NCBI GenBank assembly: GCA_940671915.1
Contig: CALNVZ010003432.1
Coordinates: 8,697,994-8,761,993 of the forward strand
DNA from: Paracentrotus lividus
Taxonomy: Eukaryota; Echinodermata; Echinoidea; Camarodonta; Echinidae
Length of the DNA: 64,000 nucleotides
Reading direction: 5' to 3'
Shown: positions 34,476 through 46,652 of the stretch, piece after piece
Position numbering within the stretch: the first letter of the stretch is position 1
Layout of the letters: each line of letters begins with the position of its first letter
The notes under the pieces: model-generated
What the model saw: only the letters and a program-made list of their open reading frames with translations
Databases searched by the model: none
What the model was told of the DNA's origin: nothing
Program-made: the position numbers and the translations under genes

Positions 34476-35330
34476 GTAAGCCCTAGCCGTTCACATTGCC
34501 AAGTTGAAAATCATTTTTGAAATGACTATCAATCAAAAAAGAATATTCATGACTGTTTTGCTGTGCAAAAAGTTCTACTCTTTGGTAAGGCCTTCCTTTT
34601 GGCAAGTTCGTCATTTTCTCAATGAATTTATTTTGGAGAAAAACAAAAAACAAACATGACTGCTGTTGTGCAAAAATATCTGTTCAATTCAATTCAATTC
34701 AATTAATTTATTTTCACATTTGCATAAAAGGACAAATACATACAATACAATATCAAAAATAGGCATGAAATTACACATAGCACAAATATAGAGAATACAA
34801 ACATGATCAATACAAATGTGTGGGATTTACAAAGGCCAAAGGCCTGTCAAAGGCAAATCCCTGGTAAAAGTCTTTTCCTATTGCCAAGTTGAAATCATTG
34901 TTGAATAAAACAAGTATCAATCATTTTCTCCATGCTTTTTTGGAAAAAAAATCCCCAAAATCATCATTGTTGTTGTGCAAAAAAAAATCATCTCTTTAGT
35001 AAGCCTTCTCCTTTGGTCAAGTTTTGTTAAATAAATCGTCAATCATTTTCTCAATAATTTTTTAGATAAAAAAAGGAAGAAAGAAAAATCATGACTGTTG
35101 TTGTGCAAAGTTTTGACAAAGCCTTTTCCCATTGCAAATCTGAAATTATTTTTTAAAATAAAATATGTTTTTTGTCTGTACTTCTTGGAGGGGGAAAAAA
35201 GAGGACTTTTGTTATACAAAAAGATCTTTTCTTTGGTATTAAAAGCATTTGCACATTGCTAAGCTTTAATCAGTGTTGAACGTGACATTGTGTCTGTCAT
35301 TCTATCAATTGATTTATGGAGACAACAAAA
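34476..35330 (+). repeat. Minisatellite-like array whose units start with the exon 3 donor sequence
   Basis: Five to six imperfect copies of a unit of roughly 130-150 bp. Unit starts are GTAAGCCCTAGCCGTTCAC (the real donor), GGTAAGGCCTTCCTTTTGGC, GGTAAAAGTCTTTTCCTATT, AGTAAGCCTTCTCCTTTGG and AAAGCCTTTTCCCATTGC. Each is followed by a (C)AAG-TTGAAATCATT-like stretch, a TCAATCATTTTCTC stretch, an A-rich run and a TGACTGTTGTTGTGCAAA stretch. A LINE-like tail is inserted in one unit (34684-34862). Confidence 0.7.
34684..34862 (-). mobile_element. Probable LINE 3' tail with (AATTC)n end
   Basis: On the plus strand it starts with (CAATT)n, then TATTTTCACATTTGCATAAA, ending near AAAGGCCTGTCAAAGGC. 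Read on the minus strand this is an untranslated 3' tail ending in GAATTGAATTGAATTG repeats, as many invertebrate non-LTR retrotransposons do. It interrupts one unit of the exon 3-proximal tandem array, so it is younger than the array. It has no reverse transcriptase sequence and is only a short fragment. Confidence 0.5.
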
Positions 35331-36881
35331 AAATATGACCTTTATCAAGGTTTGTTGTAGAGGAAAAAAAATCTGCTTTGAAGTGAAAATCAAATTACTG
35401 CCAACAAAGTTTCAAGGTAATATATTGATATTGAATTGAGGAATATTGAAATAGATTCGAAAAGGATTTAACAAATTGATTGATAGTCAGTTTCATACTG
35501 CATATGCTTGGCTTTTCGAGGATACAGATATTTGAAAGCATTTATTTATTGTCTAAGCACACCTGTTTAATGATGTTAGCTTTATCATATTTTAAAGAAT
35601 ATATAATTGGATTAGATATAAATTATTTTTGAACTTACATTGTACATGTATGCTATGAATTTGTTTAAAGAAAAATTAAAAATAAAACAGGCGTAATAAA
35701 AAAAAAAAGTGCTTCCAAACATTTTAAATAAAGTGTTATTGAATTAAAATGAAAATTGATATTTTAATGGTCCAGTGTGAACAGTCTTCCCTTCAATATG
35801 AAGGCGTGCACAGAAACACATTAACCAGTATCCATACAACTCATTAGCTGCCTATTGATTGCCTGTTTGCGTCATAACACAGTGTTGCACGCTTTGTATG
35901 TCTTTGTAGGTAGTTAATTAAATAGGGTTAAATGAGGTCTGTATATTTACTCTATCTTCAGGCATCACATATACAGGTGGAGTATAGTCTTCCCATCAAA
36001 GAAATGCAAGAGAGAGAGAGAGGATGTTAGGGAAAGAGATAAACAATGTTATACATGTAGCCACTACAGAAACAAGACCTTAAAGCAGAGAGAAATAGAG
36101 AGTGACTGACTACCAAAGAAACTATATTAATTTTCATGAATGAGAGAGATAGAGAGAGATACACAGTGTCGTAGCCACCAAAGAATCAACACTGTAAAGC
36201 AGAGAGAATATTCAGGCATGATTTTTCTCCGCGGATCCGGGTTTTTTTTCATCAGACATGTGCTGCACATGTCCGATGCACTGAAGATAGCACAGTAACA
36301 AAGTAACACTGACAAAGTCGCAGCCAAAGAAATCATGAATTTTCAATACATAAAATTGCAAGAGGTTCGGTCACTACGCTCCTCTTTTTTTTTGGATAAT
36401 TCTCTGTCTCATGCCTGGACATACATGTACAGTAGAGAGTGTGACTACCAATGAAACAACATCAGTTTTAAGTAGAGAGAGAGAGAGGTGAAATGAATTT
36501 TTAGCCAAATTTATGTTTTTATTTTGTAAGCTTTTTTGAATTTTTACTCTTTGAAATTACCATTGTAATGTATTATAGAATTATAGAATTATAAAATGAT
36601 GAAAACAATCTTCTAAAGGCTAGTGTTTCTTCCCTGTAAACCTGACCTAAAGCAGTGCTGTAAGTTTAGCAGCCTTGCTTCGTGTCGCTTCTTCAATGTT
36701 TGTCATTCTTGGTATGGTTCGGCATTATAGAGGTGTGTAGCATTCATCAATGTATCATTGTCATGGTCATTACTGTCAAGAAGGAACTCCTTCTCCAAAC
36801 CCTGCCATAATAAACATCTCTTATAATGGTAGACATCCCACCATCTGTACATATTTTGCGGAAGGCAAAAAGGGCGCTAAA
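35331..36881. other. Intronic sequence with GA-rich tracts
   Basis: AT-rich intron 3 sequence. From about 36000 to 36490 there are several GAGAGA tracts and three loosely repeated segments (CTAAAGCAGAGAGAAATAGAG; CTGTAAAGCAGAGAGAATA; TTTTAAGTAGAGAGAGAG). No coding signal. Confidence 0.45.
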
Positions 36882-37112
36882 GGTGGTATCTCACTCTCGG
36901 AGACATCTCTGTGACTCGGGCTATCAGAGATGTATTTGATAATTGTTTGTCACGGAGACGTCCCTGGAAATTAATAGATTTATACAAATGTACTTGATCA
37001 ATTGAATCATGAAACTTTGCAGAAACTCAGGAGATGTCTCAGTGACTAGTATCAAAATTGTCTCAAATCTGTTCCAAATCCATCCCAATCTAGTGTCAAG
37101 TGAGATACCACC
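36882..37112. mobile_element. 230-bp MITE, GGTGGTATCTCAC ends (second member)
   Basis: Same inverted ends as 31045-31375 (GGTGGTATCTCACT and GTGAGATACCACC) and the same GAGACATCTCTGTGAC-like interior, about 100 bp shorter. Confidence 0.78.
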
Positions 37113-37370
37113 ATTAGTGTCGTCTATAAGGTTTAGGGGTTAGCCTATTTGAAGAAACATCTTGTTTTTTGTGAGGAGTCCAGAATTATATGATGTGAAT
37201 TATAGTCATGGGCAGAAAGAGAAAATATCTACGAATTAGAATATCAGTTGCAGTCCAGTGTATCACAGTGTATTAAGTGCTTTTGAACAGTTTGTTTCCG
37301 AATGATCATTAAAATCTGTAAATTGGCAACCCTTTTTTAATACTTAATTTGGCCATTTTTGGGGAGTTTT

Positions 37371-38245
37371 CATGCCTCCGCTCACCGAAGGTGGTGCCGG
37401 AGGCATCATGTTTTCGGGTTGTCCGTCCGTCCATCCGTCCCGTTTTCTCGTTATCGCGATATCTCAAGAACCACTTGAGATATCAACTTCAAACTTGGGG
37501 ATAGTACATGTATATACCACCATAGGAAGATGATCTGAATAGATTTTGTAGCATGTACATGTAGTTCAAAGTTCAAGGGTCACAGAGGTCAAAATGTGAA
37601 ATTCTATGTAGTGAGTTTGTTATCCTCATCTTGAGAACCAGTTGAGATATGAACTTCAAACATATAAGTAGTATGTGTCACCATAGGAAGACGATCTGAT
37701 TAGATTTTGGATTCTGAAGGTCAAAGGTCAAGGGTCACAGAGGTCATATTGTGAAGTTCCAGGTATTGAGCTCGTTATCGCGATATCTCAAGAACTATTT
37801 GAGATATGAGGTTCAAACTTAATGGGAGTATTTATCGCCATATATAGATGATCTGATTAGATTATGGAGTATGTAGGTCAAAGGTCAAGGGTCACAGAGG
37901 TCAAATTGTGAAATTCCATGTATTGAGTTTAATAGTTATTACCATATGAAGACAATCTTATTAGATTAGGGTCACAGAGGTCAAATTGTGAAATTCCATG
38001 TATTGAGTTAGTTATTGCCATATGAAGACAATCTTATTAGATTTTGGAGTATGTACATTACATGTAGGTCAAAAATTTAAGAGGGATTATAATCTAAGAA
38101 TGTTTGGTGTCACAAGGTCAAAGGTCAAGGTCAAAGATGTCTTCGTTTGAAGGAAAAAGAATAGATGAATGTGCTATATATTTCTGATCTGGCAATGGCG
38201 GAGGCATATATTTCGACCGTGCATGGCCGAGGATTCATCTTGTTA
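37371..38245 (+). mobile_element. Interspersed GCCTCCG...CGGAGGC element with about 165-bp tandem units
   Basis: Begins CATGCCTCCGCTCACCGAAG, then TTTTCGGGTTGTCCGTCCGT, and ends with AATGGCGGAGGCATATATTT. Four to five units of about 165 bp repeat in the interior: GATATCTCAAGAACCACTTG, AGGAAGATGATCTGA(A/T)TAGAT, GGTCAAAGGTCAAGGGTCAC, GTCAAATTGTGAAATTCC. This layout is widespread in marine invertebrate genomes (established pattern). Its class is unclear; no open frame survives. Confidence 0.8.
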
Positions 38246-39620
38246 TTTTATGATTTTCAAGTATAGAATTTCCTTGAATATGGATTTTATTCATATGTGT
38301 TAAAAGAAAAATATAAACGTTGCCAATCCGAGGACAAAATCATGATGTATTAAGACCTTTGGAAAATGAATACTGCTATGCATTAGTGCCCTTCTGACAA
38401 TCGGAGATGAAAGAAGAGGCAGAGGATTGAGGAATGGCTGACATATAATGGGGGCTCAGGTAGCATGAGATTCTGGAGCTTTGAACATGTAAATGTCAAT
38501 AAGCAGAAGATTTATTGGGAGAAGCCTGCCTTCTGAGATGATGTTTATAAATTGTGCTCAATTAATCAACCGAATGTATGGTTTTTTGGTGGGGTAATGG
38601 GTAAACTGTGTTAAGCTAGGATGGAGAGAGAAAGAGAGAGATGGAACAAGTGATACCTCACAAGAACGAAATTGGAAATAGCCCGCCTCAAGTTGAATCA
38701 AGGAAAAAAAGCCAGAAGTCAGCTGAAGCGTGAAACTGACGTCTATCAGTCCAAAATTTTGAAAGTAGAATGTTACTGCCTACTTTGAATGAGCAAAAAA
38801 ATGTAGCCCGATATGTTGTGCATGAGCTCTAAAATAAATTGTTACAAACAGTAGGTTTTATTATTTACCCGTGCAGCCGAGCAATAATAGCTTCCATGTA
38901 CCTCATATAGGCCTGGGATATAATAAGCATTGTTCTACATTGGAGAGCTGCATAATTTAAGCGAGTTATATTTTATGAGTGATATCGCAAACCAGCTTAG
39001 TAATTAGCGATAAGCGGAAGATGATGTGGTCTGACATTTTGCGCATTTTGGAGCTTTAGACTTTGTTCCGTTAAAGCACTGCCTGTAGAGAGAGAGAATA
39101 GAATAATGATTGATATGATACATGTACAAGAACAAAGATTGGACGTGGGGAGAAGGTAGGAAGAGGGGGAGATAGGAAAGATAATTGGAGTGATTGAGAG
39201 AGGGGGAAACAGTATCCTAAGGTAAAACTATAGAACAGGGTTAATAGAGAACAGAGAGGGGAAAAGAAGTTGAGAAAGAGGAGATTGAGAGAGTGAAATA
39301 ATATTTTGTTCACTATGTTAATCAAAAAGGACAAATACACATAATTCGATTATTTATAGTAAAGAGAAGGCAAAATCCTGTCTTCGCTCTCCAAATAATG
39401 ATACCTCGAAATGTCAGATCTGATCTTTTCATCACACACCATAGCTAGCAATCCACTAACATTAAGATACAGAAATCATTCTCATATTTTGAATAAAAAT
39501 AAATGTATTGCATCTAATAAAAGGAATGGGAAATATATTTACCTGCTTGAGTAATGTACGTTTAATCAGTAAAATTTAACATACTTTTCTTTCTGTGTTT
39601 CTCTTTTTTTTTTTTTAAAG
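38246..39620. other. Rest of intron 3, including a dispersed repeat and purine-rich stretch
   Basis: Contains the dispersed repeat at 38645-38840 and a GA-rich stretch at about 39085-39300. The T run just upstream of exon 4 (39603-39616) is its pyrimidine tract. No gene seen. Confidence 0.5.
38645..38840 (+). repeat. Dispersed repeat, related to 48955-49150
   Basis: Shares with 48955-49150 an ordered set of blocks: (T)CACAAGAACGAA / CACCAGAACGAAGTTG, ATAGCCC-C-TCA, AGTCAGCTGAAG, CCAAA-TTT-GA and GAATGTT. In both places a GA/CT simple tract lies just upstream. Family unknown. Confidence 0.6.
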
Positions 39621-39714
39621 GATGGTACGATAGCGAAACCGGGAGAGATCCATTTTAGCTTCAAAGCAATGCCCAGGCATGGTGCTAGGTTGGATACAGT
39701 GGAACATGAGAAAG
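39621..39714 (+). CDS. Exon 4: linker region of the GT14 domain (94 nt)
   Basis: Acceptor is a 14-T tract plus AAAG; donor GAAAG|GTATCA. In phase 0 after exon 3 it encodes DGTIAKPGEIHFSFKAMPRH, then GARLDTVEHEK, ending in phase 1. It aligns positionally with the variable linker between the CRQE segment and the first beta strand in xylosyltransferases. It has little intrinsic family signal; its place rests on phase, splice sites and its neighbours. Confidence 0.65.
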
Positions 39715-40368
39715 GTATCAATTCATTATCCCGCTATGTCTGATCCAGCAAATTATCTTGATCAAAACTACTGTATATCTTGAGATTATTTGTAATGTGG
39801 ACACAAAAAGTAGGCTTTTTCTTGGGCGCTTCATCTCAAGATTCAGTCCATAGTGCAATATAATACATATTTTATTTTGTTACAAATAACAGGAGTATAC
39901 TGTAGTATGATTAGGCAGGGCTTAATGTGACCACGCTCAAATTGACCTGTGAGACCACGGTAATCTCCACTTGTATGTTCGGGCAATACGTACACTATAC
40001 AGTGCTTTAATTGCAAGACATGATGGGATAGAATTCTTTTGTATACATGTGTAGATATATGAGATCAACTGTCCAACCTGTATAATACCGGTACCAGCTG
40101 CTTGATCCTCAAATGTTCATATACTAGAATTTTCTTCAATCATACCTTGCGATGGGAAGAAACATAAAGGTACGTAGTCCATGACAACAAAAAAAAATAA
40201 CACAGGACTCCGGAAATGGACAGCAAGAAGGTTTTTTTTGTTGTTAATATCAGGACAATTTACCCAAGCAATATTTAATGCCTATTTAGCAATGTGCATT
40301 TCACAAATAAAACTAAACATCTTGTAATGTACATTCTTTGATTGTTTCATTTCTTCATTCATTGACAG

Positions 40369-40448
40369 TTCTTACAGATCCCCATGTCAGTCTGATTCCT
40401 GCTCGTCTTGGTTTTCTCATCCTAGCGCACAAAAGTCCTGAAACACTG
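40369..40448 (+). CDS. Exon 5: first beta strand of the GT14 fold (80 nt)
   Basis: Acceptor TTCATTCATTGACAG, donor ACACTG|GTAAGT. In phase it reads VLTDPHVSLIPARLGFLILA, then HKSPETL. PARLGFLILAHKS matches the start of GT14 catalytic cores (PVRIAFVLVVHG in human XYLT1, FPIAYSIVVHHK in GCNT1, from memory), the strand that leads to the UDP-sugar pocket. Ends in phase 0. Confidence 0.8.
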
Positions 40449-40457
40449 GTAAGTCTT

Positions 40458-40596
40458 TGGTAAATTGCCATTTCGTCTAAAAACACTCGTCTGCTACCAG
40501 TTTGTCTTATTACCTTTTGGTCTAATTGCAACATCGCACATTTACCACTTTGTTTGATTCCCATTTCGTAAAATGTCCACTTGGTCTAATACCAAG
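40458..40596. repeat. Short copy of the GTCTAATTGCC unit repeat
   Basis: Starts just 9 bases after the exon 5 donor. Units such as GGTAAATTGCCATTTCGTCT, CCAGTTTGTCTTATTACC, TTGGTCTAATTGCAAC and AATGTCCACTTGGTCTAATA match the left half of 3902-4318. The inverted right half is absent. Confidence 0.7.
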
Positions 40597-40939
40597 ATTG
40601 ATGAACATCCGTACGTGGAAATATTAGCTGATACAGTACTTACATGAACATAGAATATGGCACATGCATAAGCATAGTTTATGAACTTAAAAATGGACTA
40701 TTATTATGTATAAAAAGCACATTAAGTAATAATATTTCAAATAGCGACAGTTTGTCTAGTCTGATAAAGCATGATGGCTCTGAAAATGGATCCAAAACTG
40801 GCGAATATTGCACATTAGAGTTATAAATGAAATTTTACAACATGAAATTTGTCGATAATAGTTAACAGTGCATAATTCAGAGATACTGTACAGTTTCAAG
40901 TGATAACTATCTATCTGAATTGATCATTGATTCAGTCAG

Positions 40940-41435
40940 CATGGCACTGCAACAAATTCAATACTTTGCAAATATTGCCTGTAAAAAGTTAATAATGAAA
41001 CATGTTTTGAGGGTTTCTGTAGTCGTTGTTAGAATAAAATTTTCATATCAAGACAAACATGCATGGTGACAATGTAAAAAAGGGGATTCACATTTGATAT
41101 TATCATAATGCTCTCAGTAAACACTTGAGAGAAAACAGGCATGGCACTGCAACAAATGAAACACTTTGAAAATATTGCTTTTAACTTTTCATAATGAAAA
41201 ATGTTTTGAGATTTGCTGTAGTCGTTAGAAACGAATGGCAACTTGGAGAATCATATTTGGCGTTACCATAATGCCCTCGGTAAACTCTTGTGAGTAAAGA
41301 AGTTGGTAATAAAAAATGTTTTGCGGGTAGCTGTAGTCATTTTTAGAACTGTTCAAGACGAATGGGATGATAGCATGGAGAGTCACATTTGGCATTATCA
41401 TAATGCCCTCAGTAAACACTAGAGAGTAAACAAGC
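40940..41435 (+). repeat. Three-copy tandem repeat (about 150-200 bp unit)
   Basis: A unit with AAAAATGTTTTGAGATTTGC, TGTAGTCGTTAGAA, CACATTTGATATTATCATAATG and CCCTCAGTAAACAC occurs three times with decay. Two copies share CAGGCATGGCACTGCAACAAA-like leaders. Confidence 0.7.
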
Positions 41436-44227
41436 TTGCTGAGTCTCCATTAATAACATCATTAAATGCGCCGAGAGGTGAGAGCAGGCAAGAGAAGAGA
41501 TGATTAATATGGAAATGAAACTTTTGCGCTGGCCATCATCCATCTCAGATGCAAGCAGATACAAACTGCACTTTCAAGATCAACTATGAAGTGTACAGAC
41601 ACATTTACCCATATTTTTCTTTTCATATTGCAAGAAATAAGCATTATAGCAAGTAACCGTTGATATCTGGCATGTCAGCAAACTCTGTGGCACTGTCGTA
41701 GACACGCATTAATTCCTTTTGTTAATGGAGGGGATGGTCTATTCAACGTCCCCCCCCCCCCCCAATAATTATAAGAAAATGAGTCCAGCTCTACTCCGAT
41801 GCTCTGTGCAGTCAGTCCACAAAAAGCCAATCAAATTTGTTCGTTGTCCTTTGATATAAATTAAACATCTTTTTTTCCAAAAATTATTTAAAAATATAAC
41901 CTCAAAAAGTATACAGAAATCAACTGAAATCGTCAAGGCTGGAAATGATCATCTCACACTGATTTTAAACCAAATTTTGCTTTAAGATAGACAAATAAAG
42001 ATGAAAAGCTATGGCTGCTTACTGAAAAGCATTAAACTCTGCACTATTGAATTAAATACTTGCATCTGTTAGTGGAGTAGGATCATTGATTATTATAAAA
42101 TGGTTTATTAATGACTTGTAATAACTCATTAGAGAGTAATTACAAGTGTTTCGGTTCATTTCATCTTTGATGATGGAATCATAATTATCCTATAGAGTAA
42201 TTACTTGAAGTGTATGTAGTGTCTATATGTAGTGTCTATTGTAAAATTGCCAGCTCAATGCCTTTGTGAGCAGACAATGGTTTAATATCAAAGGTACATG
42301 TAAGAATTGTTTGAATAACGGAGAAGTCAGCGACATTAATCATTAAAGAGGTACTAATATAATATAAAGTGCTTAGAGATGAAACTGTTTTATATAAGGT
42401 GCCTTGAAAATATAATTATTTTAAATGTTCTTTTGGTATTATCGTCCAGCCAGGAATTTAATTGGTTTTTAAAAAAGCATAAAATAAAGATATATATAAG
42501 TGAAGGTTTGAAGAAAATCTATGAAATTATAAAAAGTGTTAATTTTGTGACCTGTTAATGCGAGCTGTTCTCCTTGAAATTTTTATCAAGAAGAAGGGTA
42601 TTAGTTACAAAATGTATATGTACAAATGTATGTATTTCATCTTTAAATCCATGTTCATGTTAATGTATATGCCTCTGTGAAACAGTTCCATTTCTTCATC
42701 AATAACCCCAAAAAAGAGGTCTAATGGAATTTACTGGTACACAACAAATGGAGAGCAGCTTGCAAGTGACGTAACAAAATCAATTTTTAGGATTTTTGTG
42801 ATGTTTTCATTAAGTACTATAAATATCCTTGTTTTGAATTGAAAGTACTAACTCATGAAGTTAGTGAATATAAACCACCACAAACAATAACCATTATTGA
42901 TATTTCAACATCCAAGAAAATTGTTGATTGCCCCCCCCCCCCCCCCCCCCCATCTCCAATCGTGGATCAGTCTCTGTTGATTTGAACTCTTATGAACTTT
43001 GTATCAACTCTGAAACACTTGATCAGATATTACACCAGACAGCTGGTGTTTGAATGGTTCCATTTACTTGAAAATACAAATAATTATTCACCACAATTTT
43101 GTTTGTATTAACTGGAAATTGTATAAAAGCGGAATTATGCACTGTGTCACGGTGCGGTAGGTCTTTTGTCTGGCTTCACAAGTTCATAAAACTATCCTTT
43201 GGTGTGCCTTTCGTTGCCTAGATCTCAATCTTTTTTTTGGGGGGGGGGGGGGGGTTGGACTTGGATAGAGGGGTAACAACCTCATGTAGAATGATGTACA
43301 AACAATGGTGTTTCTAATCTGATGCTAACTTTGCTTTAGTAAGTTTTTTTTTTAAATTGAAAATGCAAATATCCTGATTTAACTTGTAGATTTACTCAAG
43401 TTTTTAATCTTTAGATCAGACAGGCATCATGTAAGCTTTCTAGACAGAATGCAAAATGATTATATTTATAATTGGAAAGGAGAATTGGCCAAGATCTACA
43501 TATTCTGGTAATGCATTGTAAATTGGTTATCATTGGAAGGGGACTCGACAGGCTTTTTGACCAAATATAGAATTATACGCTCTTACATTTCATAACAAGA
43601 AACAATAATCGTCAAACTTGAATAACAGAATTTTTTGGAAGGGGTTTATAATAAAATGGAACCTCATATGCATATAGTTGATCATTTGGCGACTCAGAGA
43701 TTATCATTTCTTACATGTAGGCCTATACTGTACAGACATGCACCGCATTTCTGTTTCCTTTCTGCAAAATTTCTTAAGTAAACGCCCATTTTGTTAAGGA
43801 ATACAGTTTGAAGTACATGTAGATACACTCTTAGAATACCCAAGGCAGATGCGTATTTGAAGAGTATTTTTCCCTTTTTGGGATCCTCTGGTCGTCGTCA
43901 CAGCATGGGTTTTATTTTCCGAGGAAGAGGATAAGTTGACACCCCATAATGGTGTGTGGGACATGACTATTAATGTTGGGATGGAAATTGGGAGCGTTGT
44001 CGTCCTTATGCAGGAAGATAAAAGGGGCTTAGAAAATGTCAGGGTTGGTAATAGAGCTGTGTATCATTAGTAAGAGAGAAGATGGATGGACGAGGTTCTT
44101 CCCAAAGGACCTGTAATAGAGTCTGTTATTTAAATGATGATGACTACATCAGAGTGTTATAATATCGGAGGTCTTGTGAATGCCTCTCCTTCAATTTTCT
44201 TTAAGCTCTAGACCACCCCCCCCCCCC

Positions 44228-44259
<32 letters not shown>
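41436..44259. other. Intron 5, non-coding stretch with C, G and A runs
   Basis: AT-rich intronic DNA with homopolymers at about 41749-41763 (C), 42931-42952 (C), 43240-43253 (G) and 44214-44259 (C then A). No coding exon or recognised repeat. Confidence 0.45.
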
Positions 44260-44261
<2 letters not shown>

Positions 44262-44510
44262 ATCCAGACAGCTATCCCTGGACAACTCTTCGCTAGAAAA
44301 TTATCCCCAAAGAAAATTACCCCAGGACAACCAGCCCAGGCTATTAACACAGGACAATTACCCATTTGAACAATCACCCCAAGGACAACGAACTCTAAAA
44401 CTGGGGTACTGGTAGTTGTCGGCCGGGGGGGGGGGGGGGTTATTTGCCCCTAATTGGGGAGGGATAGTTGTCCAGGGGTAGATATTTCTGGGGGTTGTTA
44501 TCCAGGAATT
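44260..44510. repeat. Foldback of short GGACAACTACCCC-type units
   Basis: The left part has TATCCCTGGACAACTCT, AAATTACCCCAGGACAACC and ACACAGGACAATTACCC; the right part has the inverse (GGGGAGGGATAGTTGTCC, GGGGGTTGTTATCCAGG), separated by a G run. The architecture is the same as in the 3902-4318 foldback but with a different unit. Confidence 0.65.
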
Positions 44511-45170
44511 AAGTGTCAGGATACATTACAGATATGTACTAAAGTCTGCAAGCCTATCATTTTTCCTGTTATATTCTGCTGACTGCAGTCGATGTCAGTT
44601 GTCAAAACTTGTTTTGAAAATGATATGATATACATAAGTCTATGGAAACTGTGAATAATATTCCTCATCAGTATATTTGTAGGGTGTGGGACATTATCAT
44701 GTTGGACAAATAGAAGACAGCGCAAAGTGTCATTTAATGCTCTTGCCCCGCTGAGATTTGGCAAACACCTATGTTGGCAAGAGCGCTCCAGGTTTTATAC
44801 ATGAGTATAATTAAGACTGGCAGGCTCTTTGACTAACCCATTGAAATAAATCATCACCCACTCCAAGACGAATGGGATTTCCCCCACTCCCTTCACGTAT
44901 TTATATTTGATAAAAACAGTACATGTTTGTGTTTCTCCTTTGATGAGTGAATGCGCTGATCTCTTACTGCACATGTTTGTGTAGTTCTGGGGATTTTGTC
45001 TCTGGGTTTTGGACGAGCTTGGACAGGAAACATTTCTAGGTCAAAATTTTTCCCTTGACCTTGATCTGGACGAGGATGCCGTCCATGGTTCCACAATCGA
45101 GACCGGTTAAAGGAGACATGCTGAAACAAACCCTGATATTAATGGCTCTACACGGTTTTCAGTAGTGTCA

Positions 45171-45472
45171 CAGTAGTGTGGTCTGATCACTTGATTGGGT
45201 TGGAGAGGTCATGGGTTTGATCCCAGACATAGCACTTCTGTCCTTGGGCAAGGTGTTTTATGTACTTGCTTCTCCCCACCCAGGTGTAAATGGGTACCTG
45301 GTACAATGTATAATAGAATGAGTGCACCTTTACTGGCTGCCATGATGCTCAAATAATCCTTTGGGATTGGACAGGTGTCAAAAAGACTTCCAAGCACCCC
45401 ATTACTGGGGTGTAAATAAATTTAAAGCATTTAGAGAAAAAATTGTTTCATATTATGCACTTTATAAATATC
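45171..45472 (+). mobile_element. tRNA-derived SINE
   Basis: The head has an A-box-like GTGGTCTGATCACTTGATTG and a B box GGTTTGATCCCAG. It is followed by the SINE-body signatures CTTCTGTCCTTGGGCAAGG and CCCACCCAGGTGTAAATGGG, TACCTGG, and ends near GCACTTTATAAATATCAAAG. The CTTGGGCAAGG ... CCCAGGTGTAAATGGGTACC body is common in marine invertebrate tRNA-SINEs (established pattern). No clear target duplication identified. Confidence 0.75.
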
Positions 45473-46078
45473 AAAGGATTTTTACAGCTTTAGACTGGAG
45501 TCAACAGGACCAAAAAAGGATATGATGATGTGATACCAATTAATCATTATTTTCGAAGACTTTCTGTTGAAATATTTGTGTCTCTCTTCTAGTACTCAGA
45601 ACCGGCTTTAACTTTATGCATGCCTGTCAACCTAAATGTGAATGAATCGCCCTTCCTACATGTACATGAACATAGCATCTAACATGGCAATAGGAAGCAT
45701 AACCTGCATGTGGATACCCGACACGGAATGCCGGGTTTCCATCGCTTTTTGATGGATCTCAAATCCGTGGGAATTAACCCATATTAAGTTCAGGAAGCTT
45801 TCATGCTAATAGGAGCTCCGATCTAATATTCAGCTATCAAGAGGGGTTAGAGGAGTCGGCATAACCTAGATCTCTGGATTAAAGGTGCTATTTCAGAAGT
45901 TTTCAGGCACAGATCCAAAATCAATACAGTATCAGCACTGAGTGATGTTTTCCTATCCAAAATTGCTTTATGACAGTTTGTTGCCAATAAGGAATGAAGC
46001 AAAGATTGAAATATATATATTTTCTTGGATGTAGTCAGTATTTCAATCTAATATCGTCAGAGAAATAAGGGCCCGAAT
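45473..46078. other. Intron 5 sequence, nothing recognised
   Basis: AT-rich intronic sequence without exon or repeat signature. Confidence 0.4.
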
Positions 46079-46323
46079 TCACAAAGGAGGATTCTGCAAA
46101 ACCCACAGATCTGTGGATCCGTGGGTTTTTTAATTGACGGCTCCACGGATCCACCAGTTTATGATTCACCAACAGTTGACCAAAGTTATGACGTTTTATG
46201 ACGATGTGGATCTGTGGATTCAGTCCAGTCCACCTTTGTGAATACCAAATTGAAAATCCTAGGTCCAACCCTAGGTTAAACCCAGGGTTGAAACCATGGA
46301 TTTTGCAGAATCCACCTTTTGTT
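46079..46323. mobile_element. 245-bp MITE, CACAAAGGAGGATTCTGCAAAA ends
   Basis: Left: GGGCCCGAATTCACAAAGGA, GGATTCTGCAAAACCC. Right, inverted: GGATTTTGCAGAATCCACCT. Internal palindromes include AGATCTGTGGATCCGTGG against CCACGGATCCACC. No coding capacity. Confidence 0.7.
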
Positions 46324-46652
46324 TATTGTTACCGATTTCTAGACCAGTTAAACCAGTGCCCTGTAATTGAAAATTGATAGCAGCCAATCAGGATCCATGT
46401 TGCATATACTTCTTTGCATAAAAGTCCTTCTGTGAACCAATCAGAATGTTTGTTTTTTTCTTCAAATTTCCAATTAATTGTAACTCTTTATGTTAGAAGG
46501 CACTCTGGTAGGGAGAGTTTCATTGTGGACCTGCTAATCATCACTTCATTAAATGTGTAACAATACATGTATTTCAAACAAATGAAATTAAATTACACAT
46601 TGTTTTGGTTTATTTCTAGCCATTTTGCCCTCTTAAACCAACAACTGTACAT